Notes: generated by a model from the letters alone, not told the origin. Positions 37,260 to 46,673 are shown, numbered from the stretch's first letter. The stretch is 64,000 bases of DNA from Novosphingobium resinovorum (GCF_027922145.1 NZ_BSFC01000011.1:1-64000), one strand, 5' to 3'. Program-made: numbers and translations.

Positions 37260-38501
37260 GCGCAGCGCCTTTACGCCCACCCGCCGGTCTATCATCGCTG
37301 CAATTTCCGGATCATCCTTCCACACGGCGCGAATCCGCGGGATCAGCGCGGCGTCGCCCCACGCCTCTTCCGCCCGATCGGCCGCTTGCAGGAGATCGAC
37401 AACCGAAGCTCGTTCGCGTTGCAAAGATGCGACGAGCACCGGCCATGCCCGGCTGCGCGACCCGTTGGCTACGTCGGCCAGTGCCTGCTTGTAGACTACA
37501 TCCAGCAGCCGCCCCTGCCTTGCACGGACCAGTTCCGCTGCTTTGGTGAGCAGTCGATCATCGGCCCGTACTTGCGCGAACCGGGTAAAGTGACGCACGT
37601 AGCCGACACCGTCTCCATCGACGAGGGCAATCACTGCCAGACAATCCTGGGCAACCGGAAATTCAGGATGGCTTGCAGCGATCTCCTTCAGCGTCGCGGT
37701 GGCGATCGCATCCTGTCCTGCCGACCACCGCGCCCAGGCAAGATCAGTGCGGATTGCAATCGAGTCCGGCTCCAGCATTGCCGCGCGCTCCAGTTGCGCC
37801 AGCGCCGGACCATGGTCGCCATGGTCACTGAGAATATTACCGTACCAGAAATGCGACAGCACATCGTTCGGATCGAGGGCAAGCGCCCGCGCAAAACGTT
37901 TCTGCGCCAGCGCGAAATCGCGATCCCGCCAATAGGCGATAAATCCAAGCAGGCGATGCCCGGAGGCTAGGTCCGGATCCAAGCGCACCGCCGCCGCAGC
38001 AGCTTCCCGCGCCTGCCTGAAGGCATCCGCATCCGCCCTTCCCCCAAACTCGCGCGAGAGGATCAGCGCTTCGGCAAGACCTGCATGACCCGGCGCGAAG
38101 CCAGGAGCCTGCGCCGTCACCCCTTCGAGCAGCCCGATGGCCCGTTCCAGCCCGGCTGTCTCCCGATCAGCGACAAGATCCTGCGCCACCAGCAACCGTC
38201 CGCCGATGGTCGGGTCGGACGGCAATTCCGAAGGAACGCCCGTCGCCGCCGAGGCACTTCCGGTTATCGTGTACGTATTGCTCGCAGCGGCCATGAACAT
38301 GCCTGCCGCGGCAAGCAACGCCGCCGCCATCAGCACGCCCTCGAAAGCCGCAAAAGGACGCAGTGCGGATACCGGCATGTCATCGGAAGATTCGCGCGGA
38401 GGCAAATTCCCCGGCGACGCTGTATTGTTTGCGACACCTGCCCTGGTGCCCCCACCTGAACCGGTTCGCATCGACGGCACGTTCATCATGGAACCCACCA
38501 T
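37245..38501 (-). CDS. TPR-containing single-span membrane protein of unknown function
   Basis: About 418 residues with one hydrophobic helix (FEGVLMAAALLAAAGMFMAAAS) near residue 70 and a C-terminal array of tetratricopeptide-like repeats, for instance AVRLDPDLASGHRLLGFIAYWRDRDFALAQKRFARALALDPNDVLSHFWYGNIL in sense. Such proteins are scaffolds; no catalytic motif was seen. The start is uncertain: ATG 38501 is used, 38489 and 38486 are alternatives, none with a strong ribosome binding site. It follows the LuxR gene on the same strand, behind two direct repeats at 38530-38585. Confidence 0.7.
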   Translation of the reverse strand: MVGSMMNVPSMRTGSGGGTRAGVANNTASPGNLPPRESSDDMPVSALRPFAAFEGVLMAAALLAAAGMFMAAASNTYTITGSASAATGVPSELPSDPTIGGRLLVAQDLVADRETAGLERAIGLLEGVTAQAPGFAPGHAGLAEALILSREFGGRADADAFRQAREAAAAAVRLDPDLASGHRLLGFIAYWRDRDFALAQKRFARALALDPNDVLSHFWYGNILSDHGDHGPALAQLERAAMLEPDSIAIRTDLAWARWSAGQDAIATATLKEIAASHPEFPVAQDCLAVIALVDGDGVGYVRHFTRFAQVRADDRLLTKAAELVRARQGRLLDVVYKQALADVANGSRSRAWPVLVASLQRERASVVDLLQAADRAEEAWGDAALIPRIRAVWKDDPEIAAMIDRRVGVKALRLASR

Positions 38502-38529
38502 TTCGCTTTCGGGGCACCCCCTGATGCCC

Positions 38530-38585
38530 TCCACCAAATGTTTAGGCTCCAAATCCCGAACACCGCATCCACCATCTGTTTAGGC
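38530..38585 (-). repeat. Pair of 18-bp direct repeats upstream of the TPR gene
   Basis: On the minus strand GCCTAAACAGATGGTGGA (38585-38568) and GCCTAAACATTTGGTGGA (38547-38530), 16 of 18 identical, starts 38 bp apart. They fill the gap between the luxR stop and the TPR start, where a regulator could bind. Confidence 0.6.
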
Positions 38586-38596
38586 CCGGCATCTTT

Positions 38597-39670
38597 TCAG
38601 ACCGGAGAAATCGTCCCGAAACGATGCACCAGACTGGAAAGTCCGGCGAAACTACGTGTTGCCGTCTTTTCGTAAATTCGATGGAGATGCGTGCGCGCGG
38701 TCGCGCGCGCCATACCCTGTCGATCGCCGATCGCGGTGATGTCGCCAGTATCGACAGCATCCTTCAGCACCCGCAATTCCGTGGCAGTCAGTCCGTAAAG
38801 ACTACCGATCGCATCGAAAGCGATGGCGCGGGGCAAATCCACGCGGGTCACATGCACCGCGAACGTCGCCGCAGGCCCATCCGCAAGATCGCCGAAGCGA
38901 GTCGTGTCGAGCCGCCGCGCTTCGAGCAGCACACGAACCGTGGATACGTCGTCCCCGAGTACGACTTCCGCCGCGACCGGCTCCTCGTGCTTGATCGTCC
39001 GCGCGATGGCGCTGCCCAGGACGCCCTCGCCCACCGGCTCTCCGATGCGCAGGCGCAGCAGGGGTACGAGCGCCGGGGCCGCCTCAAGCAGAACGTGTTC
39101 AGCGCTCAGCAGCATGACGGAACTCCCCGCACTTCCTGCAAAGGCACGATCGGCCGCAGCATGTTCCTGTGCACGCACGAGATGGCTCTGGATATAGATG
39201 GCGCGCCGCAAGTGCGGCACCAGCACCGCAAGCTTCGCGCATTCCGCTCTAGTGTAACGCTCTGACGGCATGCGGCGCAGCAGCGCAAGGCTGGCAACGA
39301 TGCCTGGCCGCTTGATAAGGTTCACAGCCAGGTTGTCGACGATGCCCTGCGGAGCGAGATATTCGCGATAGAACGCGCTATCGCGCACTTCAGGCATCTG
39401 CAGCAAGTCCCAGGCCGACTGGCATTCGCCTTCCGGAATGGCATGAAGGTGCGGCAACAATACGTCCTGCGCCGCATAAGTCTCGACATAGCGGTTCAAC
39501 CAGACCGGATCGTTGCCGTACTGGAACTGAAACCCGACCTGCCGGTCCGGATCGCTCCAGCCGATAAAACCTGCCTGCGCCCCCATTGCGACGCCAAGCC
39601 GCTCGATCAGTCCGGGAAAGCGCGTACGATCAAAGGCTGCGTCGTAAATTTCCCCGATATCGAACGCCAT
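38597..39670 (-). CDS. LuxR-family transcriptional regulator
   Basis: 357 residues. The C-terminal 65 residues form a LuxR helix-turn-helix: YGLTATELRVLKDAVDTGDITAIGDRQGMARATARTHLHRIYEKTATRSFAGL in sense. The N-terminal two thirds are unlike an acyl-homoserine-lactone-binding domain of the usual length and carry no recognised sensor motif. No luxI-type gene is nearby. Divergent from the tetR gene across about 150 bp holding two CCCCAC(C/A)-type blocks (around 39741 and 39770). Target and signal are unknown. Confidence 0.85.
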   Translation of the reverse strand: MAFDIGEIYDAAFDRTRFPGLIERLGVAMGAQAGFIGWSDPDRQVGFQFQYGNDPVWLNRYVETYAAQDVLLPHLHAIPEGECQSAWDLLQMPEVRDSAFYREYLAPQGIVDNLAVNLIKRPGIVASLALLRRMPSERYTRAECAKLAVLVPHLRRAIYIQSHLVRAQEHAAADRAFAGSAGSSVMLLSAEHVLLEAAPALVPLLRLRIGEPVGEGVLGSAIARTIKHEEPVAAEVVLGDDVSTVRVLLEARRLDTTRFGDLADGPAATFAVHVTRVDLPRAIAFDAIGSLYGLTATELRVLKDAVDTGDITAIGDRQGMARATARTHLHRIYEKTATRSFAGLSSLVHRFGTISPV

Positions 39671-39819
39671 GCCCTACCCTGTTAACCCGGGACGATACCT
39701 CCAGTTTGCCGCTTGTACGGGAATTGTCGAGCCTCGACCCGCCCCACCTGTTTCTCTGTGGGTAATTTGCCCCACATTTTGTCTTCTGCCCTCTGGCTGA
39801 CTGCTCTGTACCGGGCATA

Positions 39820-40539
39820 ATGCGCAATATGATCGAGCCCGCAAAGACGCAGCGCATTTCCGCCAAGGGAGAAGCGACGCGCAATCAGATTCTCGACGCT
39901 TCCGAAGTGCTGTTCGCCCAAAGCGGCTATCTTGGCACCTCGCTGCGCGACATCGCCCAGGAAGCGGGCGTGCGCATGGGACTTGTGCATTACCATTTCG
40001 GCAACAAGCACTTGGTCCTCGATGCAGTGCTGGAGCGCAAGCTGGATCTGCTGCGTGACACCATCGCTGCCAGCTTCGCACGCGCCGAGGAAAACGGGGC
40101 CAGGGAAAAGGTCGCGAACGAATCTGACAAGCCGGGGCTCGGGCCGAAGCTGGGGCTGGAACAGATCGTCACAGCGTTCATCCTGCCTTTCCTGCAGTCC
40201 GCCTCGCGCTCCGACGACCCCTTGCGCAACTACATTGTCATGACCTCGCACTTGATGAGTTCATACCGCCTGCCTGAACTGCGCCCGATCCTCGCCAAGC
40301 TGTCGGTGGTTTCGCAGCTCCTGATCGACCGCCTGCGCAAGTACCGTCCCGACATCCCCGAACGCGAACTGCTGGCCGGAACCTACCTTATCGAGGCAGC
40401 ACTCGTGTTCATGGTCCAGGATCCCGGTTTTCTCGATGACATCAGCCAGGGTCACCACTCGGTCGCGCGCCTGGAAGACATGGCAGGTCCCGCCCTACGC
40501 TTCTTCTCCGGTGGACTCGAAAGCCTCCGCGCACCGTGA
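39820..40539 (+). CDS. TetR-family transcriptional regulator
   Basis: 239 residues. N-terminal TetR helix-turn-helix: ATRNQILDASEVLFAQSGYLGTSLRDIAQEAGVRMGLVHYHFGNKHLVLDAVLERKL in sense. The C-terminal helical ligand domain resembles regulators annotated with a C-terminal CerR-like domain (PLRNYIVMTSHLMSSYRLPELRPIL, LAGTYLIEAALVFMVQDPG). ATG 39820 or 39829 (MIEPAK). It ends exactly where the convergent phospholipase-D gene begins to be read from the other side (40539/40540), so there is no intergenic base. Confidence 0.88.
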   Translation: MRNMIEPAKTQRISAKGEATRNQILDASEVLFAQSGYLGTSLRDIAQEAGVRMGLVHYHFGNKHLVLDAVLERKLDLLRDTIAASFARAEENGAREKVANESDKPGLGPKLGLEQIVTAFILPFLQSASRSDDPLRNYIVMTSHLMSSYRLPELRPILAKLSVVSQLLIDRLRKYRPDIPERELLAGTYLIEAALVFMVQDPGFLDDISQGHHSVARLEDMAGPALRFFSGGLESLRAP

Positions 40540-42147
40540 TCACAACAACCAGCTGATCGGCAAACGCGATGCAAAGCCGATGAGCAGACTGTCTAGGAAG
40601 CCCAGCCCCGGCTCACGCGCGCCGCTGCCCCGCTCGCCTGTCCAGTGCAGCCTGTCCCGCTCGTCGAGAGTAACTTGATAGGCCGCGCCAGGAACGATCG
40701 TCTCGAACGCTTCCGCCACCTGCCCGGCCAGTACGGGGCTGTAGATCACGAAGCCCAATTCCGTATTAAGCCGGAGCGAACGCGGGTCGAAGTTGAACGA
40801 GCCGACGAACAACCGCTCTCGATCCGCAGTGATCGTCTTGGCATGGATTGTCGCCGCGCCCGAGCGCAGAGCCGCGAACGAGCCGCTCCCGCTTGGTCGC
40901 AGACGGCTACCGATACCGAGACGGTTACCTTGCCGCCGCTGCTTCTTCGACGGCGCATCTCGCACTTCCGCCACCGTCTCGAACAATCGCACACCCGCGC
41001 GCAAAAGCCGCCTGCGCCAGGGTGCGTATCCAGCATGGACCAACGCTACGTCGGTCGCGGAATAGCCGTTGGTCAGGACCGTCACCTTTATACCCGAACG
41101 GGCATAATCCGCCAACTGACGTGACCCCTGTTCACCCGGCACGAAATAGCCTGATACGATTGTCATTTCCCGCGCGGGCCGGCCAATCGCCTCGTCGAGC
41201 TTTCCCGCCAGCAGATTGCGGTACTCGATGTCGCGCACGACTTTTGCCGGATCATCGCTGATCATCCGCACTTGCGCCCATTCGAACGTGAGCGTGCCTT
41301 CGACCACCTCCTTCACGAGCGGCAGGCTGCGGATACGCTCGACATAGCGGCGAGCGGACGCATCGCTCTCCACCACCGAGGCTCGCGAGCGCAGCTTCGC
41401 ACGCTTGTGGCGCCCTACGATCGGCAGGATCTGGCGCGCGGGATAGGCCGATTCGCTGGTCCAGTAGCGCTCGAAGTCAGCTTCCACGTCGCGCGCGACG
41501 GGGCCGATGGCAAAAACGTCGAGGTCGGCGAAAAGCGCACCGTCGCCCGCTCCGAAATATTCGTCGCCGATGTTGCGGCCACCGACAATCGTAACCGCGC
41601 CATCGACCGTGAAGCTCTTGTTGTGCATTCGTCGGTTAAGCCGGCCGAAATCCACAAGAAAACCGATCGCCTTGGGATAGCGGATACGGAAAGGATTGAA
41701 GAGGCGCACCTCGATATTGCGATGCATATTGAGCCCTGCGAGCACGCCATCGAGCCCGGCGATGCCGTTGTCATCGAGTAGCAGCCGCACCCGCACCCCA
41801 CGCTCGGCGGCCTCGTGCACGGCCTCCAGCAGCAACGTCCCGGTGCGATCACCATGCCAGATATAATATTGCAGGTCGATCGTGCGCTCGGCCGCCTTCA
41901 GTAGCAGCAGACGCGCCGCAAAGGCATCGACCGCGTCAGGCAAGAGATGCAAGCCCGATAGCCCTGGACGTCGGGCTGCCCGCTCTCGCGCAACGCGCCA
42001 AAGCGTGGTCTCTGCATTGGCAGGAGACGGCAAGTCGGGAGAAGCACGGCGACGAGGAAGCCGATTGGCGCGAATCAGTCCGAAAGCTGCGGCGCCCAGG
42101 CCGGTCATTGTAAGCAGCGTTACCTGCCATTGCCGCATAAGGGCCAT
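40540..42147 (-). CDS. Phospholipase D-superfamily protein, cardiolipin-synthase-like
   Basis: 535 residues with an N-terminal hydrophobic anchor and two HKD motifs, HNKSFTVDG near residue 170 and HAKTITADRE near residue 430, each followed by VGGRNIGDEYFG and VGSFNFDPRS in the usual way. Cardiolipin synthases join two phosphatidylglycerols; other PLD enzymes transfer phosphatidyl groups or hydrolyse them. The long N-terminal SGLHLLPDAVDAFAARLLLLKAAERTIDLQYYIWHGD is typical of the ClsC/YmdC-type group. Confidence 0.85.
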   Translation of the reverse strand: MALMRQWQVTLLTMTGLGAAAFGLIRANRLPRRRASPDLPSPANAETTLWRVARERAARRPGLSGLHLLPDAVDAFAARLLLLKAAERTIDLQYYIWHGDRTGTLLLEAVHEAAERGVRVRLLLDDNGIAGLDGVLAGLNMHRNIEVRLFNPFRIRYPKAIGFLVDFGRLNRRMHNKSFTVDGAVTIVGGRNIGDEYFGAGDGALFADLDVFAIGPVARDVEADFERYWTSESAYPARQILPIVGRHKRAKLRSRASVVESDASARRYVERIRSLPLVKEVVEGTLTFEWAQVRMISDDPAKVVRDIEYRNLLAGKLDEAIGRPAREMTIVSGYFVPGEQGSRQLADYARSGIKVTVLTNGYSATDVALVHAGYAPWRRRLLRAGVRLFETVAEVRDAPSKKQRRQGNRLGIGSRLRPSGSGSFAALRSGAATIHAKTITADRERLFVGSFNFDPRSLRLNTELGFVIYSPVLAGQVAEAFETIVPGAAYQVTLDERDRLHWTGERGSGAREPGLGFLDSLLIGFASRLPISWLL

Positions 42148-42256
42148 TCACATACCTCGATCTCACCCGCCACGCCGTGGTAGGGGAGAGGACATGCAAA
42201 CCCAAGCCTCATAGCGTGAGGCCGCTAACAGATTATATGTGATGATTCAGGAATTA

Positions 42257-42333
42257 TGGTAGCGGAGGAGGGACTCGAACCCCCGACACGCGGATTATGA
42301 TTCCGCTGCTCTAACCGACTGAGCTACTCCGCC
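42257..42333 (-). tRNA. tRNA-Met (CAT), elongator type
   Basis: The minus strand folds as a cloverleaf: acceptor GGCGGAG pairs with CTCCGCT (last pair G-T), D-arm GCTCAGTCGGTTAGAGC, anticodon arm GCGGA-ATCATAA-TCCGC with CAT, T-arm GGGGGTTCGAGTCCCTC, and an encoded 3' ACCA. 77 nt. The first acceptor pairing is not mismatched like an initiator. A lysidine-modified tRNA-Ile with the same CAT anticodon is possible but the body matches alphaproteobacterial tRNA-Met. No flanking duplicated att site was seen. Confidence 0.95.
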
Positions 42334-42441
42334 ATACCATTCCGCTGCTAACAGCGGTTCCGATCTGGTGCCCCGTTGCTGCGGGGCAGGCCGCGTCCTC
42401 TAGGGGCAAGGTTCGCATCGGTCAACACCGAAAAAGCACCT

Positions 42442-43005
42442 TCAACGCCGAAAAGATACGAGGCGGATCGGGCGCCACAGGCCCTCCTCCCAGGCATAGA
42501 GTCCGAAGCCGCGAAAACGGAATGTGCGCGGCTGCAATTGCTGCGCCAGTTCCGCCTGCAGCGCCCTCGCCGCCTGCGCCGTCACCTTGTTCTGGATCGT
42601 CACGTGAAGGCGTAGCGGCTGTGCGTCCTGCTGGGTGAGCAGGCCGTGCATGCGCTCGGCGATCTCCGCGTGGAGCGCCACCATTTCCGGGCTTTCGATG
42701 GAAAGAGCCGTGCCAGTGCCCAGCTTCATCAGCCCCTCGATCCGCGCTGGCGGCGGCGCGGCACGGGCGAGGTCGCTCAGAAGGTCGATCAGTTCCTCTT
42801 CGACCGAGGGCGGCAGCGCATGGAACAGCGTCACATGGGCGCGCAGGCGATTACGCTCGGGCGGGTAATGCGCACGCCTGAGGGCGTCCGCCCAGCCCAG
42901 CACGTCGGACGGCAGTTCCGCAGTGACGAGCAAGGGTGCGCCCGCCTTACGCGGGCCGGTCGCGACCCAGTTTTTGGCGGGCCAGTCAGGCGATTGTTCG
43001 GTCAT
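42442..43005 (-). CDS. 2'-5' RNA ligase family protein (2H phosphoesterase)
   Basis: 187 residues with two HxT motifs, AHVTLFHAL near residue 57 and LHVTIQNK near residue 133, the paired catalytic histidines of the LigT/2H superfamily. These enzymes cut or join 2'-5' linkages or cyclic phosphates; the substrate is unknown here. ATG 43005 is preceded by CGGAG. The frame is open to 43602, but that part is antisense to the gene at 43102 and is not included. Confidence 0.85.
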   Translation of the reverse strand: MTEQSPDWPAKNWVATGPRKAGAPLLVTAELPSDVLGWADALRRAHYPPERNRLRAHVTLFHALPPSVEEELIDLLSDLARAAPPPARIEGLMKLGTGTALSIESPEMVALHAEIAERMHGLLTQQDAQPLRLHVTIQNKVTAQAARALQAELAQQLQPRTFRFRGFGLYAWEEGLWRPIRLVSFRR

Positions 43006-43101
43006 CGTGAAACTCCGCTGCCCGTCCCGAATCCGCCCCGATTGCCAGAAAGAGCGACGCAGGGCAAAGTTCGCGCCGGGAGTGCATGAAGGGGGAAGCA
43101 G

Positions 43102-43512
43102 ATGCGAACGTTCCGCGTGATCTCGATACTGATCCTGATCTGGAACCTGATCGGCGATGCCGCTTATCTGATGCAGGTCAACGCCGATCTCGACGATGTC
43201 GCGAAGACGGACCCGGTCACCGCACAGGCCTTCGGCTCGATGCCCGCATGGGCGTGGGCCGCTTATGCCGTGGCGGTCTGGGGCGGCACGCTGGGCGCGA
43301 TCCTGCTCCTGATGCGCCGCGAGATCGCGTGGGTGTTCTTCGCGGCCTCGCTGGCGGGCGTGGTGGTGCAGTTCGGCTGGAGCTTCCTCGGCTTCGGGAT
43401 GATCGCGGCCAAGGGGTGGTCGACGGCGGTGTTCCCGGCCGTGATCTTCGCCATCGCCCTCACCTCGCTGCTCTATGCGCGGGCGAAGGCGAAGGACGGA
43501 ACTCTGAGCTAG
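43102..43512 (+). CDS. Small four-helix membrane protein of unknown function
   Basis: 136 residues, four hydrophobic helices (FRVISILILIWNLIGDAAYLMQ, WAWAAYAVAVWGGTLGAILLLM, IAWVFFAASLAGVVVQFGWSFLGF, AVFPAVIFAIALTSLLYA). Relatives in sphingomonads are often labelled sugar transporter without evidence. A good GGGGGA site precedes the ATG. Convergent with mltG, only 1 bp apart. Confidence 0.75.
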   Translation: MRTFRVISILILIWNLIGDAAYLMQVNADLDDVAKTDPVTAQAFGSMPAWAWAAYAVAVWGGTLGAILLLMRREIAWVFFAASLAGVVVQFGWSFLGFGMIAAKGWSTAVFPAVIFAIALTSLLYARAKAKDGTLS

Positions 43513-43513
43513 C

Positions 43514-44488
43514 TTACAGTTCCCCACGCTCGCGGCGAATGGCGAACCACTTGGCGACGTTGCGGTTATGCTCGGCCAGAGTGCCCGCGAAGGCGTGGCC
43601 ACCGGTGCCGTCCGCGACCATGTAGAGCGCGTCGGTCTTGGCCGGGTTCAGCACCGCCGCGATCGATTCGCGGCTGGGGTTGGTGATCGGCCCCTTGGGC
43701 AGACCGACCATCGTGTAGGTGTTGTAGCCGTTGACCGCCTGAATCTCCGACTGGAGGATGCGGCGGCCGAGGCGCTTGCCCTTGGTGATGGGGTAGATGA
43801 TCGTCGGGTCGGCCTGAAGCAGCATGCCGGTCCGCAGTCGGTTCGAGTAGAGCCCTGCCACCATGCGCCGCTCGGAGGGCTTGCCGGTTTCCTTCTCGAC
43901 GATCGAGGCGAGGACGATCGCCTGCTCCGGCGTCTTTACGACGAGGCCCTTGGCGCGGTTCGCCCAGAGTTCCTTGAGCGTGCGGCTCATCGCCGCCTGC
44001 ATGCGCCGCACCAGTTCCTCGCGCGCCTCGCCGTTCTCGAAGTTGTAGGTGTCGGGCAGGATCGAGCCTTCTTCCGGCACCGCGACGTCACCGGTCAGCG
44101 CCGTCTGTGCCTTGAGGCGATCATAGACCATGACCGAGGGCATGCCTTCGGGGATCGTCACGAAGCGCCGAATGATCTCGTCGCTGGAGATGATCGCCAG
44201 CACGGCCGAGGGGCTGGCATGGGCGGGAATGGCAAACTCGCCCGCCTTGATCCCGCTGCCGCCGCCGAACACCCGCGCGCGCAGCTTGAAGCCGGAAGCG
44301 GAGGCGATCATGCCCTGCTTCTCCAGCCTGTCCGCAACGTCCCCAAGGCTGGCGCCGGTGGGGACGACGAAGTGCTTGTCTTCTTCCAGCGGGCCGGAGC
44401 CGTACCAGCCGCCGAAGAAGGCCCAGAGGCTCCCGACGAAGAGTACGGCGACGACTGCCGCCAGGCCGCATCCGCGCCGGGAGATCAT
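43514..44488 (-). CDS. mltG: Endolytic murein transglycosylase MltG
   Basis: Cuts nascent peptidoglycan glycan strands near the inner membrane. 324 residues: N-terminal anchor helix (GCGLAAVVAVLFVGSLWAFFGG), a LysM-like segment (VPTGASLGDVADRLEKQGMI), then the YceG fold with the catalytic Glu in VLASIVEKETGKPSERRMVAGLYSNRL, QADPTIIYPI, and YNTYTMVGLPKGPITNPSRESIAAVLNP. Four bp after fabF, the usual alphaproteobacterial order. Confidence 0.94.
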   Translation of the reverse strand: MISRRGCGLAAVVAVLFVGSLWAFFGGWYGSGPLEEDKHFVVPTGASLGDVADRLEKQGMIASASGFKLRARVFGGGSGIKAGEFAIPAHASPSAVLAIISSDEIIRRFVTIPEGMPSVMVYDRLKAQTALTGDVAVPEEGSILPDTYNFENGEAREELVRRMQAAMSRTLKELWANRAKGLVVKTPEQAIVLASIVEKETGKPSERRMVAGLYSNRLRTGMLLQADPTIIYPITKGKRLGRRILQSEIQAVNGYNTYTMVGLPKGPITNPSRESIAAVLNPAKTDALYMVADGTGGHAFAGTLAEHNRNVAKWFAIRRERGEL

Positions 44489-44492
44489 GGGC

Positions 44493-45752
44493 TTAGTCGA
44501 TCTTGCGCATCACGAGGCTGGCGTTGGTGCCGCCGAAGCCGAAGCTGTTGTTGAGCACCGCGCGCACTTCGCGCTTGCGGGCGACGTGCGGCACGAGGTC
44601 GACGCCCTCGCAGCCCTCGTCCGGGTTGTCGAGGTTGAGGGTCGGCGGCACGATCTGGTCGCGCAGCGCAAGGATGCAGAAGATCGATTCGACCGCACCC
44701 GCGCCGCCCAGAAGGTGGCCGATGGCCGACTTGGTCGAGCTCATCGAGACATTGCCGATGGCGTCGCCGAACAGGCGGCGCACGGCGCCCAGTTCGATGG
44801 TGTCGGCCATGGTCGAGGTGCCGTGGGCGTTGATGTAGTCGATGTCGGCAGGCGTCATGCCGGCCTTCTTCAGCGCCATCTGCATCGAGCGGTAGGCGCC
44901 GTCGCCGTCCGGGTGCGGGGCGGTGACGTGGTAGGCGTCGCCCGACAGGCCGTAGCCGATCACTTCGCAGTAGATCTTGGCGCCGCGCGCCTTGGCGTGC
45001 TCGTACTCTTCCAGAACGAGGACACCGGCGCCCTCGCCCATGACGAAGCCGTCGCGGTCCTTGTCGTAGGGGCGGCTCGCCTGTTCCGGGCGGTCGTTAT
45101 AGCTGCAGTTGAGCGCACGGGCCTGCGCGAAACCGGCGATGCCGATCGGGCAGACGGTCGATTCGGCGCCGCCTGCCAGCATGATGTCGGCGTCGCCGTC
45201 ACGGATCATGCGCGCGGCATCGCCGATCGAGTGCGCGCCGGTCGAGCAGGCGGTGACGACCGCGTGGTTCGGACCCTTGAGGCCGTACTTGATCGAGACC
45301 TGGCCCGAGATCAGGTTGATGAGGCGTCCGTGGACGAAGTGCGGCGAGACGCGGCCCGGGCCCTTCTCGGCCAGCACCAGCGATTCGCTCTCGATGCCAG
45401 GCAGGCCGCCGATGCCCGAGCCGATCGAGCAGCCGGCCATGAGCTTGTCTTCCTCGCTCATGTCGGTCAGGCCCGCGTCCTCGAGCGCCTGGCCCGCGGC
45501 GTCGATGCCGAAGACGATGAAGGGATCGACCTGGCGCTGGATCTTGTGGTCGACGCGCTTTCCGGCGTCGAAGCCGTATTCGTGATCGGCGGGCTTCACT
45601 TCGCACGCGATCAGGCACTTTTGGCCCGTCGTGTCGAACTTGGTGATCGGACCTGCGCCCGACTTGCTCGCGAGGATGTTGGCCCAAACGGTCTCCACGT
45701 CAGCGCCCAGGGGGGTGACGAGACCAAGTCCGGTTACGACGACACGACGCAT
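44493..45752 (-). CDS. fabF: Beta-ketoacyl-ACP synthase II
   Basis: Condenses malonyl-ACP with acyl-ACP in fatty-acid elongation. 419 residues starting MRRVVVTGLGLVTPLG with GGAGAG upstream. Catalytic triad seen: Cys in VVTACSTGAHS, His in INAHGTSTMADTIE and His in SAIGHLLGGAGAVE; also the C-terminal NNSFGFGGTNASL. Downstream of acpP on the same strand with a hairpin between, and 4 bp before mltG. Confidence 0.96.
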   Translation of the reverse strand: MRRVVVTGLGLVTPLGADVETVWANILASKSGAGPITKFDTTGQKCLIACEVKPADHEYGFDAGKRVDHKIQRQVDPFIVFGIDAAGQALEDAGLTDMSEEDKLMAGCSIGSGIGGLPGIESESLVLAEKGPGRVSPHFVHGRLINLISGQVSIKYGLKGPNHAVVTACSTGAHSIGDAARMIRDGDADIMLAGGAESTVCPIGIAGFAQARALNCSYNDRPEQASRPYDKDRDGFVMGEGAGVLVLEEYEHAKARGAKIYCEVIGYGLSGDAYHVTAPHPDGDGAYRSMQMALKKAGMTPADIDYINAHGTSTMADTIELGAVRRLFGDAIGNVSMSSTKSAIGHLLGGAGAVESIFCILALRDQIVPPTLNLDNPDEGCEGVDLVPHVARKREVRAVLNNSFGFGGTNASLVMRKID

Positions 45753-45806
45753 ATGCTCTCCGAAAATCTCAAATAGCCGCATCCGGTCGTCGCGAAACCG
45801 ACGGCC

Positions 45807-45850
45807 CGAAAACGGCGACAGGCCCGCCCCCTTAAAGGGCGAGCCTGCCG
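45807..45850 (-). terminator. Hairpin between acpP and fabF (partial terminator)
   Basis: On the minus strand CGGCAGGCTCGCCC, loop, GGGCGGGCCTGTCG then CCGTTTTC. Long stem with a short U-run, suited to reducing read-through so that acpP is made in excess over fabF. Confidence 0.65.
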
Positions 45851-45931
45851 ATTTCAATCCGGTGTTGCATTCACGCCCCACTCCTCACGAGCGGAGCGCC
45901 GAAATGCAGGCCCGAAATCAGACCGAAGGGA

Positions 45932-46168
45932 TTAACCCTTGTTCTCTTCGATGTACTTGATGGCATCGGAGACGGTGCTGATCTTCTCGGCGGCATCGTC
46001 CGGAATCTCGACGCCGAATTCTTCTTCGAACGCCATGACCAGCTCGACGATGTCGAGCGAGTCGGCGCCCAGATCGTCGATGAAGCTGGCGTCCTCGGTG
46101 ACCTTCTCGGCTTCAACGCCGAGGTGCTCGACGACGATCTTCTTAACCCGATCGGCGGTATCGCTCAT
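45932..46168 (-). CDS. acpP: Acyl carrier protein
   Basis: 78 residues, strongly acidic, four-helix carrier of growing fatty acids. The 4'-phosphopantetheine attachment serine is in [20 protein letters not shown]. Start [17 protein letters not shown]. Upstream of fabF, as in most bacteria. Confidence 0.97.
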   Translation of the reverse strand: MSDTADRVKKIVVEHLGVEAEKVTEDASFIDDLGADSLDIVELVMAFEEEFGVEIPDDAAEKISTVSDAIKYIEENKG

Positions 46169-46253
46169 TTGTATAGACCCCTTCGAAAATAGGCGGGTTT
46201 GAATTACGCTAGTCGCCCTAAAGACTGGGCGGCGCGCTGGCAAGAGCCTTGGA

Positions 46254-46673
46254 TCAGGCCCCGAATGTGACATGTCCCGCGTTATCCACGGTCCATGCCG
46301 GATTCCAAGCGATTTCCCACGCATGGCCGTCCGGATCGGCGATATAACCGCGATAGCCGCCATGTGGCGGGCGATCGGCCGGGCGCAGAACGATACCGCC
46401 CGCCGCCGCAAGACGGGTCATGGCGTCGTCCACCGCAGATTCGCTTTCGACGTTGTGCGCCAGAGCGAAGCTGCCTGTCGGTGCGCAGGGACGGTTCATG
46501 TCCGCCTCCAGCTTTTCCTTCTTCCAGATGCCGAACACCAGCCCGTTCATCTGGAAGAATGCGATCTCATCGATCTCGAACACCGGCTCCCAGCCAAAGC
46601 CGTCGCGGTAGAACGCTCTGGATCGGGCCATGTCGGCGACGCCGAGGGTGATGACGGAAATCTGCTGCTGCAT
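46254..46673 (-). CDS. VOC-family (glyoxalase/bleomycin-resistance-like) protein
   Basis: 139 residues with two beta-alpha-beta-beta-beta modules: [26 protein letters not shown] and a C-terminal [22 protein letters not shown], the standard VOC signature. Substrate not deducible. It lies between aspS and acpP on the same strand, 51 bp after aspS. Confidence 0.88.
   Translation of the reverse strand: MQQQISVITLGVADMARSRAFYRDGFGWEPVFEIDEIAFFQMNGLVFGIWKKEKLEADMNRPCAPTGSFALAHNVESESAVDDAMTRLAAAGGIVLRPADRPPHGGYRGYIADPDGHAWEIAWNPAWTVDNAGHVTFGA

Noticed and set aside
37460..37560. Possible frameshift at the convergent ends of the efflux channel and TPR genes
   Set aside because: Both frames are intact and simply overlap by 15 bp tail to tail at 37245-37259.
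42257..42333. tRNA-Met as an integration site for a genomic island
   Set aside because: No integrase gene and no duplicated tRNA end were seen on either side; gene content nearby is ordinary.
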